DNA of 64,000 nt, taken from Planctomycetota bacterium. Lineage in GTDB: Bacteria > Planctomycetota > PUPC01 > JACPCR01. Where the stretch lies: NCBI GenBank assembly GCA_027625095.1, contig JAQBXN010000002.1:62001-126000 (forward strand). The letters are read 5' to 3'. The position numbers and the translations under genes are program-made. A model generated the notes under the pieces. The model saw only the letters and a list, made by a program, of their open reading frames with translations. It was not told the origin of the DNA and searched no databases. Below are positions 32,193 to 42,800 of the stretch, piece after piece (positions within the stretch are counted from its first letter, which is position 1; each line of letters starts with the position of its first letter).

Positions 32193-33377
32193 ATGCAGAT
32201 AAAATTTTGGGGAACAAGAGGCAGCATTCCTACACCGGATCCCGACCGAATGAAGTACGGCGGGGATACGTCGTGTGTGGAAATTCAGACCTCAGGTGGC
32301 AAGAGACTGATTCTGGATGCGGGTACTGGAATCCGGCGGCTGGGCATGAAGTTGATCACAGATTCGAGGGGCCCAATTAGCAGTAACATTCTGCTTACTC
32401 ACGGTCATTGGGATCATATCCAGGGCTTTCCGTTCTTTGCGCCGGCTTATATTCCGGGGAACTCTTTTACTTTTTACGGACTCTTCAAGGCCGATGGCCG
32501 GGTGGAGGAAAGTATGCGGGGGGTAATGGGCGAACTCTATTTCCCCGTCCATCTGGAGGCTATCGCCAAGCAATTACATTTTCAGGATATTCTGGAGGGC
32601 ACCCGTGAAATTCAGGGCATTACCGTCTCGTGTTGTGTGGTGAATCACCCTCAGGGAGCACTTGCTTATCGCATCGAACATGATGGCTCTGCTGTGGTGT
32701 ATTGCCCCGACACCGAGCACACCCCTGACGAATTACAGCCCAAGCTGGTGGAACTCTGTCATGACGCTGAATACCTGATTCATGACACTCACTACGCGCC
32801 TGAAGAGTTTGACACGCATCGGAATTGGGGACACAGCACCTATGAGGCCGGCATTGCCGTCTGCAAGGAGGCAGGGGTCCGTTCGCTGGTTCTCTTCCAC
32901 CACGCGCCCGAACATGATGATGACTTCATGGATGATCTGCTCTACCGGGCCAATCAGGACTGGCCACATTGCATTGCCGCTACGCGCGACCTTGAACTGA
33001 ATACCCTCCGCACAGATACCAGGCAGTTTAAAGCCATACGTCCCGAAAGAGAGGTTCAAGTGTCTGGGCCGGAGGCTGGTTTCCGAATCGAACGCCAATT
33101 TGACACAATCTATGTCCTGTGCCCCGCATCTATCACTGTGTTTTCATCCAGTGCGTTTGGCCGGAGGATATTAGATTCGGTCAAGGAAGACATCTCCCAG
33201 GTGACGATGGATTTCGAAAAAGTGGAACGATTGAACTCCGTATGCCTGGGGATTCTTGGCGAGGTTCTTGGTCACACTCAGAAGAATAATGTGTCCCTGA
33301 TTTTCAAGAATGTAAACGAACAGGTACTCGAGGTCTTGAGAATGACCCGGTTTACCGAAATCGTCGAGGTGATGTAG
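32193..33377 (+). CDS. Metallo-beta-lactamase-fold hydrolase fused to a STAS-like domain
   Basis: A 394-residue protein. Residues 1-270 form an MBL-fold hydrolase with GTRGSIPTPDPD, the metal motif His70-x-His72-x-Asp74-His75 (THGHWDH) and later VNHP, DTHY and FHHAPEHDD ligands, of the PhnP/class-II phosphodiesterase-like group. Residues about 295-394 look like a STAS (anti-sigma-antagonist) domain with a beta-alpha-beta pattern (SQVTMDFEKVERLNSVCLGI, KNNVSLIFKNVN). The residue after the STAS strand is Asn/Ser where SpoIIAA has the phosphorylated Ser. It suggests a phosphoesterase tied to a partner-switch signalling route. No sigma regulator is adjacent. Confidence 0.75.
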   Translation: MQIKFWGTRGSIPTPDPDRMKYGGDTSCVEIQTSGGKRLILDAGTGIRRLGMKLITDSRGPISSNILLTHGHWDHIQGFPFFAPAYIPGNSFTFYGLFKADGRVEESMRGVMGELYFPVHLEAIAKQLHFQDILEGTREIQGITVSCCVVNHPQGALAYRIEHDGSAVVYCPDTEHTPDELQPKLVELCHDAEYLIHDTHYAPEEFDTHRNWGHSTYEAGIAVCKEAGVRSLVLFHHAPEHDDDFMDDLLYRANQDWPHCIAATRDLELNTLRTDTRQFKAIRPEREVQVSGPEAGFRIERQFDTIYVLCPASITVFSSSAFGRRILDSVKEDISQVTMDFEKVERLNSVCLGILGEVLGHTQKNNVSLIFKNVNEQVLEVLRMTRFTEIVEVM

Positions 33378-33381
33378 GGGT

Positions 33382-33861
33382 TTATTTTCCCGTACGCTTT
33401 TTGAGTTGTTTGGCCACGGAATCAGGAACGAACCGGCTGACGTCAGCGCCGAAGATGACGGCCTCTTTTATCCACTTTGAGCTCACAAACGTGTACTCCT
33501 GGCTGGACATCATCAGGACGGTCTCCACATCAGGGGCCAGTGTTCGGTTGATGAATGCGAGCTGTGATTCGTATTCAAAATCTGCCATCGTACGCAAGCC
33601 GCGAAGGATGACGCCGCAGCCGTTACGGCGGGCAAATTCGACTGTCATTCCCTCGAACTGAGTGACTTCTACGTTGCTGAACTCCTGAGTGAGCGAAACA
33701 ATAATTTCGACACGTTCGTCCGGGGAAAATATGGATTTCTTCCCTGTGTTCCGGGCTACAGCTACCACCAGTTGATCGAAGGTCTTCGCCCCCCTGCGGA
33801 TCAGGTCCAGGTGGCCATAAGTAATAGGGTCAAAACTGCCTGGGTAGAGTGCTTTATTCAT
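33382..33861 (-). CDS. coaD: Phosphopantetheine adenylyltransferase
   Basis: A 159-residue enzyme for the penultimate step of coenzyme A synthesis. It carries the YPGSFDPITYGHLDLI nucleotide motif (T/HxGH), LRGLRTMADFEYESQLAFIN with the conserved Arg residues, and the C-terminal VSSKWIKEA in place of the usual ISSTLVRE. It adenylates 4'-phosphopantetheine with ATP. It lies 38 bases after lptD on the same strand and converges on the MBL-STAS gene with a gap of four bases. Confidence 0.93.
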   Translation of the reverse strand: MNKALYPGSFDPITYGHLDLIRRGAKTFDQLVVAVARNTGKKSIFSPDERVEIIVSLTQEFSNVEVTQFEGMTVEFARRNGCGVILRGLRTMADFEYESQLAFINRTLAPDVETVLMMSSQEYTFVSSKWIKEAVIFGADVSRFVPDSVAKQLKKRTGK

Positions 33862-33899
33862 TGTTTGATTGGCTAGTGCCTTCCCCGCCTTGTATTCAC

Positions 33900-36134
33900 C
33901 TAAAAAAGATTGCGACGCAGCGATTTGGAGTTCTTCCCCATCAGCCCAGCTTTGGGGCCGATGGTAAAGAAAAAAGTGCGATCATTTCGGCCGAAATCCT
34001 CATCAAAGCCGAACTCTACAATCCAATCGTGAAGAATCCGGCGAAGGGAAATCTGAAAGTCAAAATACTCTTTCCGGTTCCACTCATAATCTTGTCGAAG
34101 ATTAAACTCCCACCTGTCACTGGGCGTGATGCGTGCACTCCAAATGGTGCGGTTGCTGTCATCGCGGCTGAACCTGTGGTGTAAGCCTAAATCCAACTCT
34201 GTGACTGGACTGAAATTCATGCCAACGTTCATGATCTTGAACTGAACGGGATCCGTTCCGATCTCGTTGTCATTATAGAGGGACAAATTGGGGTGCACGT
34301 ACCATCGAAGATCCGTTTCCACATCGCTGAAGGAATTGTTGTTGTTGTCACGCCGGTTGTTGGGGAAATAATTCGTAAGCACATCGAATTCGAGAAGCCG
34401 GTATATCGCTCCCCCTCTCTTCGTTTCAAGCACGTTAAAAAGACCAAGAGTGACTTTGTCGACTGGTTCCAGAGAATCGACCTCATCAAAGAAAATGAGG
34501 CTTTCGGATGGATTATCCACACCCTGGACGGAACGGAAGGTTACTTCAGGCGTTATACGATGCATGAGGTGATCGATTTGCCACCATTTGCTTTCGATTT
34601 CGAACAGTCGCCAGAATGCGCTGGAGAGTCGTAGACCAGCGCCATAGGCAGTTCTCCAATCGCTGCTTGTTTGCTGGAGGGATTCGCTGAAAAACGTCTC
34701 ACGAGTAAAGACGAAGGGCTCAACATGCAGGAAATTCAACCGGAGAGGCGCTGAGAGCTCGGTATCAAAATCCAGCCGGTCAATGCTGCGGAAATCAGAA
34801 AACAGGTCTGCGCCCGTGAGATTCAGATCCTCGTCGAATCTGCGCCTGACCCTGGCGAACTCGGCGCCAAAGGTGAACAGCAGCCGGTTCTCCCAGATAG
34901 GTTGGGAAAGCAGGTCGTACGCGATCCGGGGCAGATATTCAGTCTGACCGGGGGCGTTGGTGCTGGCGCTTCTCTGTTCGCTTTGTGAAAGGTTAGGAAA
35001 CTCATTTACCCTGAGGTGGCCAAGGAAACTCAGCGATGAATTTTCCCAATTTCCGTGCACAAAAAGCTGATTCTCCGGCTCCTTCTGGTATTGGGATTCG
35101 TATTTGAAAAACTCATTATAAAAATTGTTGTCCGAGAAATCCTGGAGTTCGAGATCTACGGTCCATCTTCCGATGAAGAATTCATCCTCATGATCGAGAA
35201 GTGCGTCGTAGCTGGTATCCGTCAACAGCTCTCGATGAAGCAGCTTGATTCGATAACGATCGTCTTCTTCGAGCGGCACACCGGCAAAATCCTGGCCCCC
35301 GTCCTTGATGAAATAGGTATCCAGGTAACCGACTCTCCTGCTGGATTCGTATTCCACGTTGATTCCTGTGCCGGTACCGCGATCGGTGTAATGATCCAAA
35401 TCCAGTAGCAGCCTCACCCCCGGGTACACCTCCATCGCCAAGTCCGTCTTAAAAAAGGTTCCAAACTCGGAAGAACTGCCAAACCCAAAATGAAACCAGG
35501 GCCATGGATATTGCAGATCGCGGTAAGAATAGGGCATATAGAACACCGGTATCTTGTGAACATGAAAGACCGCATTTTTGAAGGCAACACTGTTCTGGTC
35601 TTTGAACACGACTGAACTGGCGCTGAAGTGTTGATGCGGCTCTTTGAAATTGCAGGTCGTGATCTTTGCCCGTTTGGCCTTGAAAACGTCCGGCCCCTGC
35701 TGCTCCCCTTTATCGGACTTCATGTGCCAGTTCACCTGTCTCCCGGGCCTTACTTTGTGGAGTTCAGTATTGAATGCCAGACCCTTGTGAACTTCCCAGT
35801 TAAAGAGCAGTTTGTCTGCGTAGCTCAGAGTGCCACTCTCCGTGAGCGATACGTTGCCCTCCGCGTAAATCTCAGAATCCCCCTGCCATATAACGACCCG
35901 GTCAGCCCGGATGATGGTGTCGCCTTTGCGTGCAGCGACGTTTCCGATCGCCATCATGACATCGCCACCCTCAACAATTTCAAACTCCTCCGCATTTACC
36001 TCAACTCCGGTAAGGCCGGGCTTGCTCTCGCTTTGACCCGGTGCAATGAATACCCACACCAATATCCCGATCCATCTGAGACCTTTGTAAGCAGGATTGC
36101 TCTCTGGATTGTATTTTGAAGTCCTTGGCGGCAT
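33900..36134 (-). CDS. lptD: LPS-assembly protein LptD (OstA)
   Basis: A 744-residue outer-membrane protein. A signal peptide (YKGLRWIGILVWVFIAPGQS region) is followed by an OstA/LptA-like beta-jellyroll (about 40-190, VEVNAEEFEIVEGGDVMMAIG, NVAARKGDTIIRADRV), then a long beta-barrel with alternating amphipathic strands, ending in Phe (LRRNLF), the usual OMP C-terminal signal. It inserts LPS in the outer leaflet with LptE. The partner lptE and the lptABFG genes are not in the window. Two of the four Cys residues of the disulfide-forming LptD group are not evident. Confidence 0.85.
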   Translation of the reverse strand: MPPRTSKYNPESNPAYKGLRWIGILVWVFIAPGQSESKPGLTGVEVNAEEFEIVEGGDVMMAIGNVAARKGDTIIRADRVVIWQGDSEIYAEGNVSLTESGTLSYADKLLFNWEVHKGLAFNTELHKVRPGRQVNWHMKSDKGEQQGPDVFKAKRAKITTCNFKEPHQHFSASSVVFKDQNSVAFKNAVFHVHKIPVFYMPYSYRDLQYPWPWFHFGFGSSSEFGTFFKTDLAMEVYPGVRLLLDLDHYTDRGTGTGINVEYESSRRVGYLDTYFIKDGGQDFAGVPLEEDDRYRIKLLHRELLTDTSYDALLDHEDEFFIGRWTVDLELQDFSDNNFYNEFFKYESQYQKEPENQLFVHGNWENSSLSFLGHLRVNEFPNLSQSEQRSASTNAPGQTEYLPRIAYDLLSQPIWENRLLFTFGAEFARVRRRFDEDLNLTGADLFSDFRSIDRLDFDTELSAPLRLNFLHVEPFVFTRETFFSESLQQTSSDWRTAYGAGLRLSSAFWRLFEIESKWWQIDHLMHRITPEVTFRSVQGVDNPSESLIFFDEVDSLEPVDKVTLGLFNVLETKRGGAIYRLLEFDVLTNYFPNNRRDNNNNSFSDVETDLRWYVHPNLSLYNDNEIGTDPVQFKIMNVGMNFSPVTELDLGLHHRFSRDDSNRTIWSARITPSDRWEFNLRQDYEWNRKEYFDFQISLRRILHDWIVEFGFDEDFGRNDRTFFFTIGPKAGLMGKNSKSLRRNLF

Positions 36135-36407
36135 GCCAGTCTAAGCCCAGTTCCACTGAATATTGCGTCGCAAATCAGCCTTCACGTACTCCACTGAAAT
36201 TAGCACGATGAGGTCCGGCTCTTATAAGGATGACGTCAGACGGTGTCAAAGAATCGCCGTCTCTGATGAAAAAGATTCAGATGTTTGTCGCTCTAATTGA
36301 GAGCCTGATGATATCAGGATGATCCGCTCGCCTCTCTGGTGCGCCTCCCTTTTCATGAGTGTGTTCGGATGATAGAATCGTGGGCAGTGGATCTAACCCG
36401 AATTTAA

Positions 36408-39400
36408 ATGAGAAGCCCTGTGATCGGAACAACGCCCCCCTTTCTCTTCGGCATTCTGGCCTGTCTCTTCTCGCCCATCTTCGCCGAGAACTCCAGAGGA
36501 ATAGCCGTCAGGCCCAAGACGCCGGACATGAAAACCGTCATCGGCGATAATTGGCTCCTGCTGGTCGGGATCAACAATTACAAGCATTTCGACAACCTTA
36601 AAGCGCCGATAAATGATGTGAAAGCGCTCAAGAAGGTCTTGTATGAAAAATACTGGTACCACCCGGAGCACACCATCGAGCTCCTTGACGAACAGGCCAC
36701 CCGGCGAAACATCAAGCGAGCGCTTGTCCAACTAATGGATGTGCTCCAGCCCCACGACACTATTCTCGTCTACTACGCCGGCCACGGTAATTACGCGAGG
36801 AATAACGTCGGCTTCTGGCTTCCCCATGATGCAGGCAAAGATCCTATTGATCAGGAAAACTGGCTGAGTACAGCCGATTTAAAGGGCTACATGAGCTCGT
36901 TCAAATGCCGCCACGTCCTTTTGGTGGCTGACTCCTGCTTTTCCGGCGACTTGCTGCAGAATTTCCGCAGTACCGAGCGTCCCGAGATTCATAACGAGTA
37001 TTACCGCAATGCCTACGGCAGAAAGTCGAGAGAAGTCATCACTTCAGGCGGTCTTGAAGAAGTGCCGGATCTGGAGATCGGGCAGCACAGCGCGTTCGCC
37101 TATCACCTCATAGGCGAGTTGGAGGCTAATCGTGAGGATTGGCTTGGTACACTCAAGCTTTACGCCAACTTCGCACCCGGCCTGACACGCTCGACCCCTT
37201 ACCTTGGAGTGCTGAAGGACTCCGGCCATCAGGATGGAGGAAGCTACGTATTCTTCCGCCGCCCGACCCCCGGCCCTGATATTGACAAGCACTATCAGGA
37301 AGCACGGCAGCTCGAAGCAAAAGCCAACACCGTCGAAAAACTCAGAGAAGCCATGACCCAATACCAGCGTTATCTGGCTGTGCTTCCACAGGAGCAATTC
37401 CCATTCGAATTTCAGCGGGCAAGAGAGGCTCAGGAGCGTATCGAAAAGGCCATCCGCGGGATCTCAGCGGTGAAAGAGGGCGATAGTTCCAGTGCCAAGA
37501 GTTCGCTGCAACAGGCCATAATGAAATATGACGGCTTGCCCGAGATGAGTTCGACGAAGCAGATTCAGCAGTGGGAGGATTTCCGGCTCGCTGCCCAGGC
37601 AATCGAGCATGAGAAATATGACGATGCCTCACGCATCATCGAGCAATTGATGCGTCAGCGACAGAGTGAAGAGGTGGCCGGCTTTGCCAAAGACCTGCAA
37701 TCCGTCCTCTGGGCCACCCAACTGTATTCCAAAGAAAAAAAGACCATCGCTGAAGGGGCTGCCCTTGACGCTCGCGCGAGAGATCTCCAGTTGGCGCTTC
37801 GAATCCTTAACCAGGCCACGGCGGATGCCCGCTGGCCCGCGAAGCTCCGGGCAAAGACGGTGGAGAGGCTGAAGTCATTCCAGTCGCAGACTTTCAAACA
37901 GGCCCGCGATCTGCTTGCAGAAGCAACGAACTTTGAGAATCGAGGTTTCTTTGATGCGGAAGGCGCGCTCGGCCATTACGAATCCGCCAAAGCTCTGGGC
38001 CAGATGCTGCACGTGGCCGGTTTTATAACTGAAGCAAAAGCCATCGATACGCCAGCCACTCTCGGCGAGGCCCGAGCCCGTGAGAATGAAGCATTTCTCC
38101 GCGACGGACTGAACGCACAATCCGTATCTGGTGTCCGAATCTGGCTTCAGAAATCGCCTGATAATCCCGCAAAGGCTTACTGGGAGCAGACGCTCGAAAA
38201 GTTTGACCTTATGGTCGGTATTCACGGCGGATACAAAGGAGCAGACGCGTACGATGAATGGAAAAAATCCGCGGATTCCCTCGACAGCATCGAGCGATGG
38301 TTTGACGGGCACAAACTGCCTCTCAATTACCCAGGCTCATTCAAACGAGCCAATCAACTGCTCCTCGCCACTCTTCGACAGGGCATTGAGAGCTGCGAGG
38401 AGATCGAAAACCTCGAATTCGAACTGCCTGTGGTGCAAGAAGATTTTAAGGAGCATTACCAGAAACTCATTACCGGTTTCCCGAAGACCCAGCTCAGCAC
38501 CAAGCCCCTTGTGGACTCGATGAAGAAACTCCGCAAAAAAATTCTCGAGGCTGCACTGGCTCTTGAGTTCTCGGATGGACTTAATGACGCGCAACAGGCC
38601 GTCCGGACATATTCGCTTATGCCACCGAAGCAGTCATTCGAGGGGAAGGAGAATGTCCAGGAACTGGCAGACGCCACTGCCGCGACCGACCGGGTGACCC
38701 AGGCAATGAATGTCCAGAAAGAGGTGCATGCCGGCGCCGGCGCGGATGTGGCGGAATATATTCAGAAGCGGATGGCCAAGCTCTACCCGCAGAGAACACC
38801 GGGTTGGGTTCAAGTCCTCCAGAAAAACGCGCAGGCACACGAAGATCTGATCCAGGAAACCCGTCTTGCGCTAGCCGCCATGGTTGAGAAAGACACCCCG
38901 CAGAATCGCAAAAAGCTGATGGGCGCCTGGAAACTGCTCTCCAGACACAAACCTGACGCCGCCAATTGGAGCGCTTACGACCTTACACGTATTGGCGTCG
39001 CCTGGCGCGATCTCTGCCTGGCGGTTTTTTACGGCCTCTACAGAAATTACCAGCTCGGTGGCGACGAGTACATGTTCGTTTCAGACCAGAATAATTTCCG
39101 GTCTCCCATGGTCTGGGTTGCTGCGAATGAAGGCGGTGAGGCACCCGGATTCTTTGTCGACAAACATGAAGTCACTATTGGCCAGTTTGCCGAATTCTGG
39201 AAGGAAATTCGTGAAGGAAAGCCTGGCTTCCGAAGTTGGGAATCTCAACTGGAAGATGTGGCCCGCCATCTCGAAAAAGTTGATGAGAAAGCAGCGTTTC
39301 CAGACGACTGGCCCATGGTTATGGTTACCTATCAAGACGCGGTCGACTTCGCGGAATGGTCTAACCTCCGGCAATCACTGGCAAAGACCAAAGCGAACCG

Positions 39401-39809
39401 CGCGCTACCTACAACTCTGGAATGGAATCGAGCTGCTTTTGCCGCGATGGGGGAAGCTGAAGACCGTCTTTTCCCCTGGGGGGGCGAATGGAAAAATGTG
39501 ACTAATACCTCGGGCAAGGATGCCGCCGGCCGCCCTTTCGATCCCTGGACAAAAGCAGTGCCTTCCGCTCTTCTTTCCGCAGATAGATCTTCATGGGGCG
39601 CCCTTGCTATGGGGGGCAATGTCAGTGAATGGGTGACAGCCAGGCCCCTTGCTGTCAAGCAGGTCAATCTTGGTGGCAACTTTGAAAGCTCGACAGACAG
39701 AGCTTCAAGTGCGTTTCGGAGTTCACGCCAAAACGTTGAGGTGCGCGAGGGAACAGTCGGTTTCCGCTGCATCCTTCGGTTGCCCATTAAGTGGGATACT
39801 GTGGATTGA
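36408..39809 (+). CDS. Caspase (peptidase C14) - FGE-sulfatase-domain fusion protein
   Basis: A 1133-residue exported protein. The N-terminal signal peptide (LFGILACLFSPIFAE) is followed by a caspase-fold peptidase (about 43-260) with the pair His126 (YYAGHGN) and Cys177 (VADSCFSGDL), and the usual N-terminal strand LLVGINNYKHF. Residues about 290-880 are long amphipathic helices, perhaps TPR-like. The C-terminus (about 892-1130) is a formylglycine-generating-enzyme-like domain (VDKHEVTIGQFAEFW, ALPTTLEWNRAAF, GNVSEWV, VGFRCI). FGE-type domains in such fusions usually lack the enzyme's Cys pair and may bind ligands. It converges with the giant PQQ-CBM gene. Confidence 0.8.
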   Translation: MRSPVIGTTPPFLFGILACLFSPIFAENSRGIAVRPKTPDMKTVIGDNWLLLVGINNYKHFDNLKAPINDVKALKKVLYEKYWYHPEHTIELLDEQATRRNIKRALVQLMDVLQPHDTILVYYAGHGNYARNNVGFWLPHDAGKDPIDQENWLSTADLKGYMSSFKCRHVLLVADSCFSGDLLQNFRSTERPEIHNEYYRNAYGRKSREVITSGGLEEVPDLEIGQHSAFAYHLIGELEANREDWLGTLKLYANFAPGLTRSTPYLGVLKDSGHQDGGSYVFFRRPTPGPDIDKHYQEARQLEAKANTVEKLREAMTQYQRYLAVLPQEQFPFEFQRAREAQERIEKAIRGISAVKEGDSSSAKSSLQQAIMKYDGLPEMSSTKQIQQWEDFRLAAQAIEHEKYDDASRIIEQLMRQRQSEEVAGFAKDLQSVLWATQLYSKEKKTIAEGAALDARARDLQLALRILNQATADARWPAKLRAKTVERLKSFQSQTFKQARDLLAEATNFENRGFFDAEGALGHYESAKALGQMLHVAGFITEAKAIDTPATLGEARARENEAFLRDGLNAQSVSGVRIWLQKSPDNPAKAYWEQTLEKFDLMVGIHGGYKGADAYDEWKKSADSLDSIERWFDGHKLPLNYPGSFKRANQLLLATLRQGIESCEEIENLEFELPVVQEDFKEHYQKLITGFPKTQLSTKPLVDSMKKLRKKILEAALALEFSDGLNDAQQAVRTYSLMPPKQSFEGKENVQELADATAATDRVTQAMNVQKEVHAGAGADVAEYIQKRMAKLYPQRTPGWVQVLQKNAQAHEDLIQETRLALAAMVEKDTPQNRKKLMGAWKLLSRHKPDAANWSAYDLTRIGVAWRDLCLAVFYGLYRNYQLGGDEYMFVSDQNNFRSPMVWVAANEGGEAPGFFVDKHEVTIGQFAEFWKEIREGKPGFRSWESQLEDVARHLEKVDEKAAFPDDWPMVMVTYQDAVDFAEWSNLRQSLAKTKANRALPTTLEWNRAAFAAMGEAEDRLFPWGGEWKNVTNTSGKDAAGRPFDPWTKAVPSALLSADRSSWGALAMGGNVSEWVTARPLAVKQVNLGGNFESSTDRASSAFRSSRQNVEVREGTVGFRCILRLPIKWDTVD

Positions 39810-39838
39810 GGCCATCCAGACGTCCGAATTCCTGCACC

Positions 39839-42800
39839 TTATTCCTTCACCACCCGCTGCTCTCTTCCCTGCCATCCCGGCGGGGGCGTTGAGCGTACCT
39901 CAAAGCCTTCCGGTGGCCCGAAGCCCTCGGCATCTACGAACTGGATGTAGAAGCCCCAGTCGAGGCCGGCATTGCCGAGCTTGATCATGAATTCGCTCCA
40001 GCCCGAGGGGACGTTGTAATCCCACGTCACGTCGCGTGGATTGGCTGACCAGTGGCGGTGCCAGCGGACGAAAGGCTTCCCGTTGAGCCAGGTTTTGAAT
40101 CCGTCGTCTGCACCGAGCTCGAGACGGATTCGCATCGCTTTCGGGAAGAATAGCCAGCAGACCGAGTAGGCCATCATGAAGTCGTTATCCGTCTTGAATG
40201 CCTTCATCAGGTCGACGAGGTCAGTGGGCGATTCGTATAGCTGCCACTTGAGCTGGGCCGTGCCGAGGGTGTATTCCACATTCGGTTTGTAGCCATCGGT
40301 CTCGGGTTCGTACGCCTTGTCGTAGGCTTCGCATTTTTGGTTGGGGTACATGCCGATGATTTGCCAGTCGCGCACAAAGTGCTGGGGCAGACCAGCATAC
40401 TTCCGACGGTACAGGTGGCGGGCTTCGAGCGGCAGGTCGAGTTCGGCGATGAGCTTTTCGACTTTTTCGTGCGCGTCCTCGATGCCTGCATCACGGTATG
40501 CAGTGGTCTGGAAGCCGAGGAGGCGTGCGCAGCGTTCGAGATTCGGCCACGCCTTTGCCTCGATCAGTTTCCTGCTGAGTTCCACCCTCACACCGGGCTT
40601 GTCCAGCAGTGAGCCTTCGATGAACTGTATCGACTGGTCAAAAAAAGCCTTAGCGAGATCGGACTCCTGCAGGGCAGGCAGGTGTTTGATAAGCGCGTGG
40701 GCCAGCTTCAACGGATCGTGGGAGATGTGCTGATAGATTTTGTGATCCAGTTCGCTGACCACGTTGGCGCCGTATTCCCCATAGGTCTCGAACGTGTTCG
40801 ACTGATTTCCAAAGTGAGCACGCTTGCCGCTCTTGACGGGGGCTTCAACCCACACCCAATCGCGGGAGACACGGCCTGCCGGTGTGTCGTCTTCAACGAT
40901 GACCACTTCCTTGCCATTGGCGACGATGGCCGTGCGATCCCAGTAGCATTGCCCGCGGAGGTTTTCAAAACGGATGCCCTCGATGGCACGGCCGGGGTAC
41001 GGCGTCCAGGTGATCGGGATGCGCAACTCATGCCATTCGCCGGCCTTTGGCAGCGGGCCCATGTATCGTCCCTGTTGCGCCCCCGTGTCGTTCGATGAAT
41101 TCCACCCGTGCCCCCAGTGGATGCGTGGGCCGAGGTAATGGTCGGCGACATGCCTGGCCGCCGGCCGCGGGTGTTGATACATGTCGCCCCAGAGGGCCCT
41201 GAAATTCCATTCCGTGCCATTGTGCAATGCGATGCTGACGGCTTTTGGTGGCTTATCCGGGTCGATGAAAACCCACTGGGAAATGTAAGGCACGTTCACC
41301 GGCGGAACGATGTGCTCGATGATCGGATGCATCAGCCGATGCAGTTTGTTCGGCCGGCCGTCCACCTGATTGGTGAAGGCTTTCTTGCCGCTCATCACCG
41401 GAGTTCCGACCTCAGTCCAGTCGCCCTCACGCCTGGCGTCTGGAATGGTCTCGTCAATGAAAGTGTGCTTCATCTCAGGCCGGATGAAGTTCGTCTGGTC
41501 CCAGTAGACCGGGCCACGGCCATGGTGCTGAAAACCGATTCCGTAGATTGGCGACTGATGCATGCCCAGCCGAAGCATGGAAACGGTTAGCGTATGCCAT
41601 GCCCCCTTCGCCGGGAGCGGCCCGAGGATGTCTCCGCCTCCGTGGCGTGTCTGGCCCCAGTTGGCCCATTTCCATTCGTGTTCGTGAATGCGGTCGTTGA
41701 AGCTGATGGTGAGGTCTCGCAGTTGGTTCTTCTCGTCCTCGAAATATACCGACTGCTCCATGCGCGACTGCATCTGCTGGTCAAAGTTGCTGCGGATGTA
41801 TTCGGGCACACCGCGATCCGCAGCGAGTTTCAGGATCTCTGCCCGGGCCTTCGCATCCAACTCGGGTCGCTGCCGGGCGATGTGCTCAAGGGCCCGCTCA
41901 GTCCATATGCCGTTGGGATGCCGTGCGATAAATTCAAGGAATTGCTGTTCAAGCGGCAGGCCCAGCGAATCGTGACGGACGTCGAACATCCCTTCAACAA
42001 AATCCCACCAGAAGCTCGATTCCGGAAACTCGTAGGCGATTTCGAATGCGGCTTCCTCGCCTTCCTTCGTGAGCGAATGCATGTAAGCGCGGGCGTGTTT
42101 TTGTGGCTCAACCTCGTTGCCTACGAGGCCCGACCCAAAGGTAAAGCGACGCCGGGAGTATCCATCGCCTGAATCATCCCAGACAATGAAAGAGATGCCG
42201 AGCTTGCGCCAATCATTCCAGCCTCGATTACGGGGGAACGCAGGCAATCGGAGTTCGTAATTATAGACCTGGTCGATGAAGTCGTAACGGAGCCCGACGA
42301 GCGAACCTTCGGGGAGAGGTTTGCTTCGGAAACTATCCACGATTTGCCGGCCTCTGGCGTCGAGCCCGAAGCCCCAGTGAAAATCGTTATCGTTGAATTG
42401 TCCATAAGCGAATTCGAGCCAGTCTCCGCCGCCGCTGCGTCCGCTGCCGATGTGCTGTTTAGGCGTGGAATCGGGCGTGCGCAGGCTCAGGTGCATCCAG
42501 TCGCCTTCGTGTGTCATCCGAAAAGTGGCTTCCCCGCCCCTTCCATCTTTGAGAGTGGCCGGCTCAATCGGCTTCCACTCGTCGAGGTGTCCGTCGACCT
42601 CGAATTCCATATTTCGCTGGTAAACAATCGGCGTTGTCTGTGCGGGCGGTTCATCTACGACCGTCTCCGACACCCACGCATTAATACCGTTTTCATCGGC
42701 CACAAAGATAGCGTCGTCGGCGAGCGCGATTTGTTGCTCTCGCCAGTCTCCCTCGAAGCGGTGCGTGTTCGTATATTGAAAAAGCTGTTGAAACGGATCC

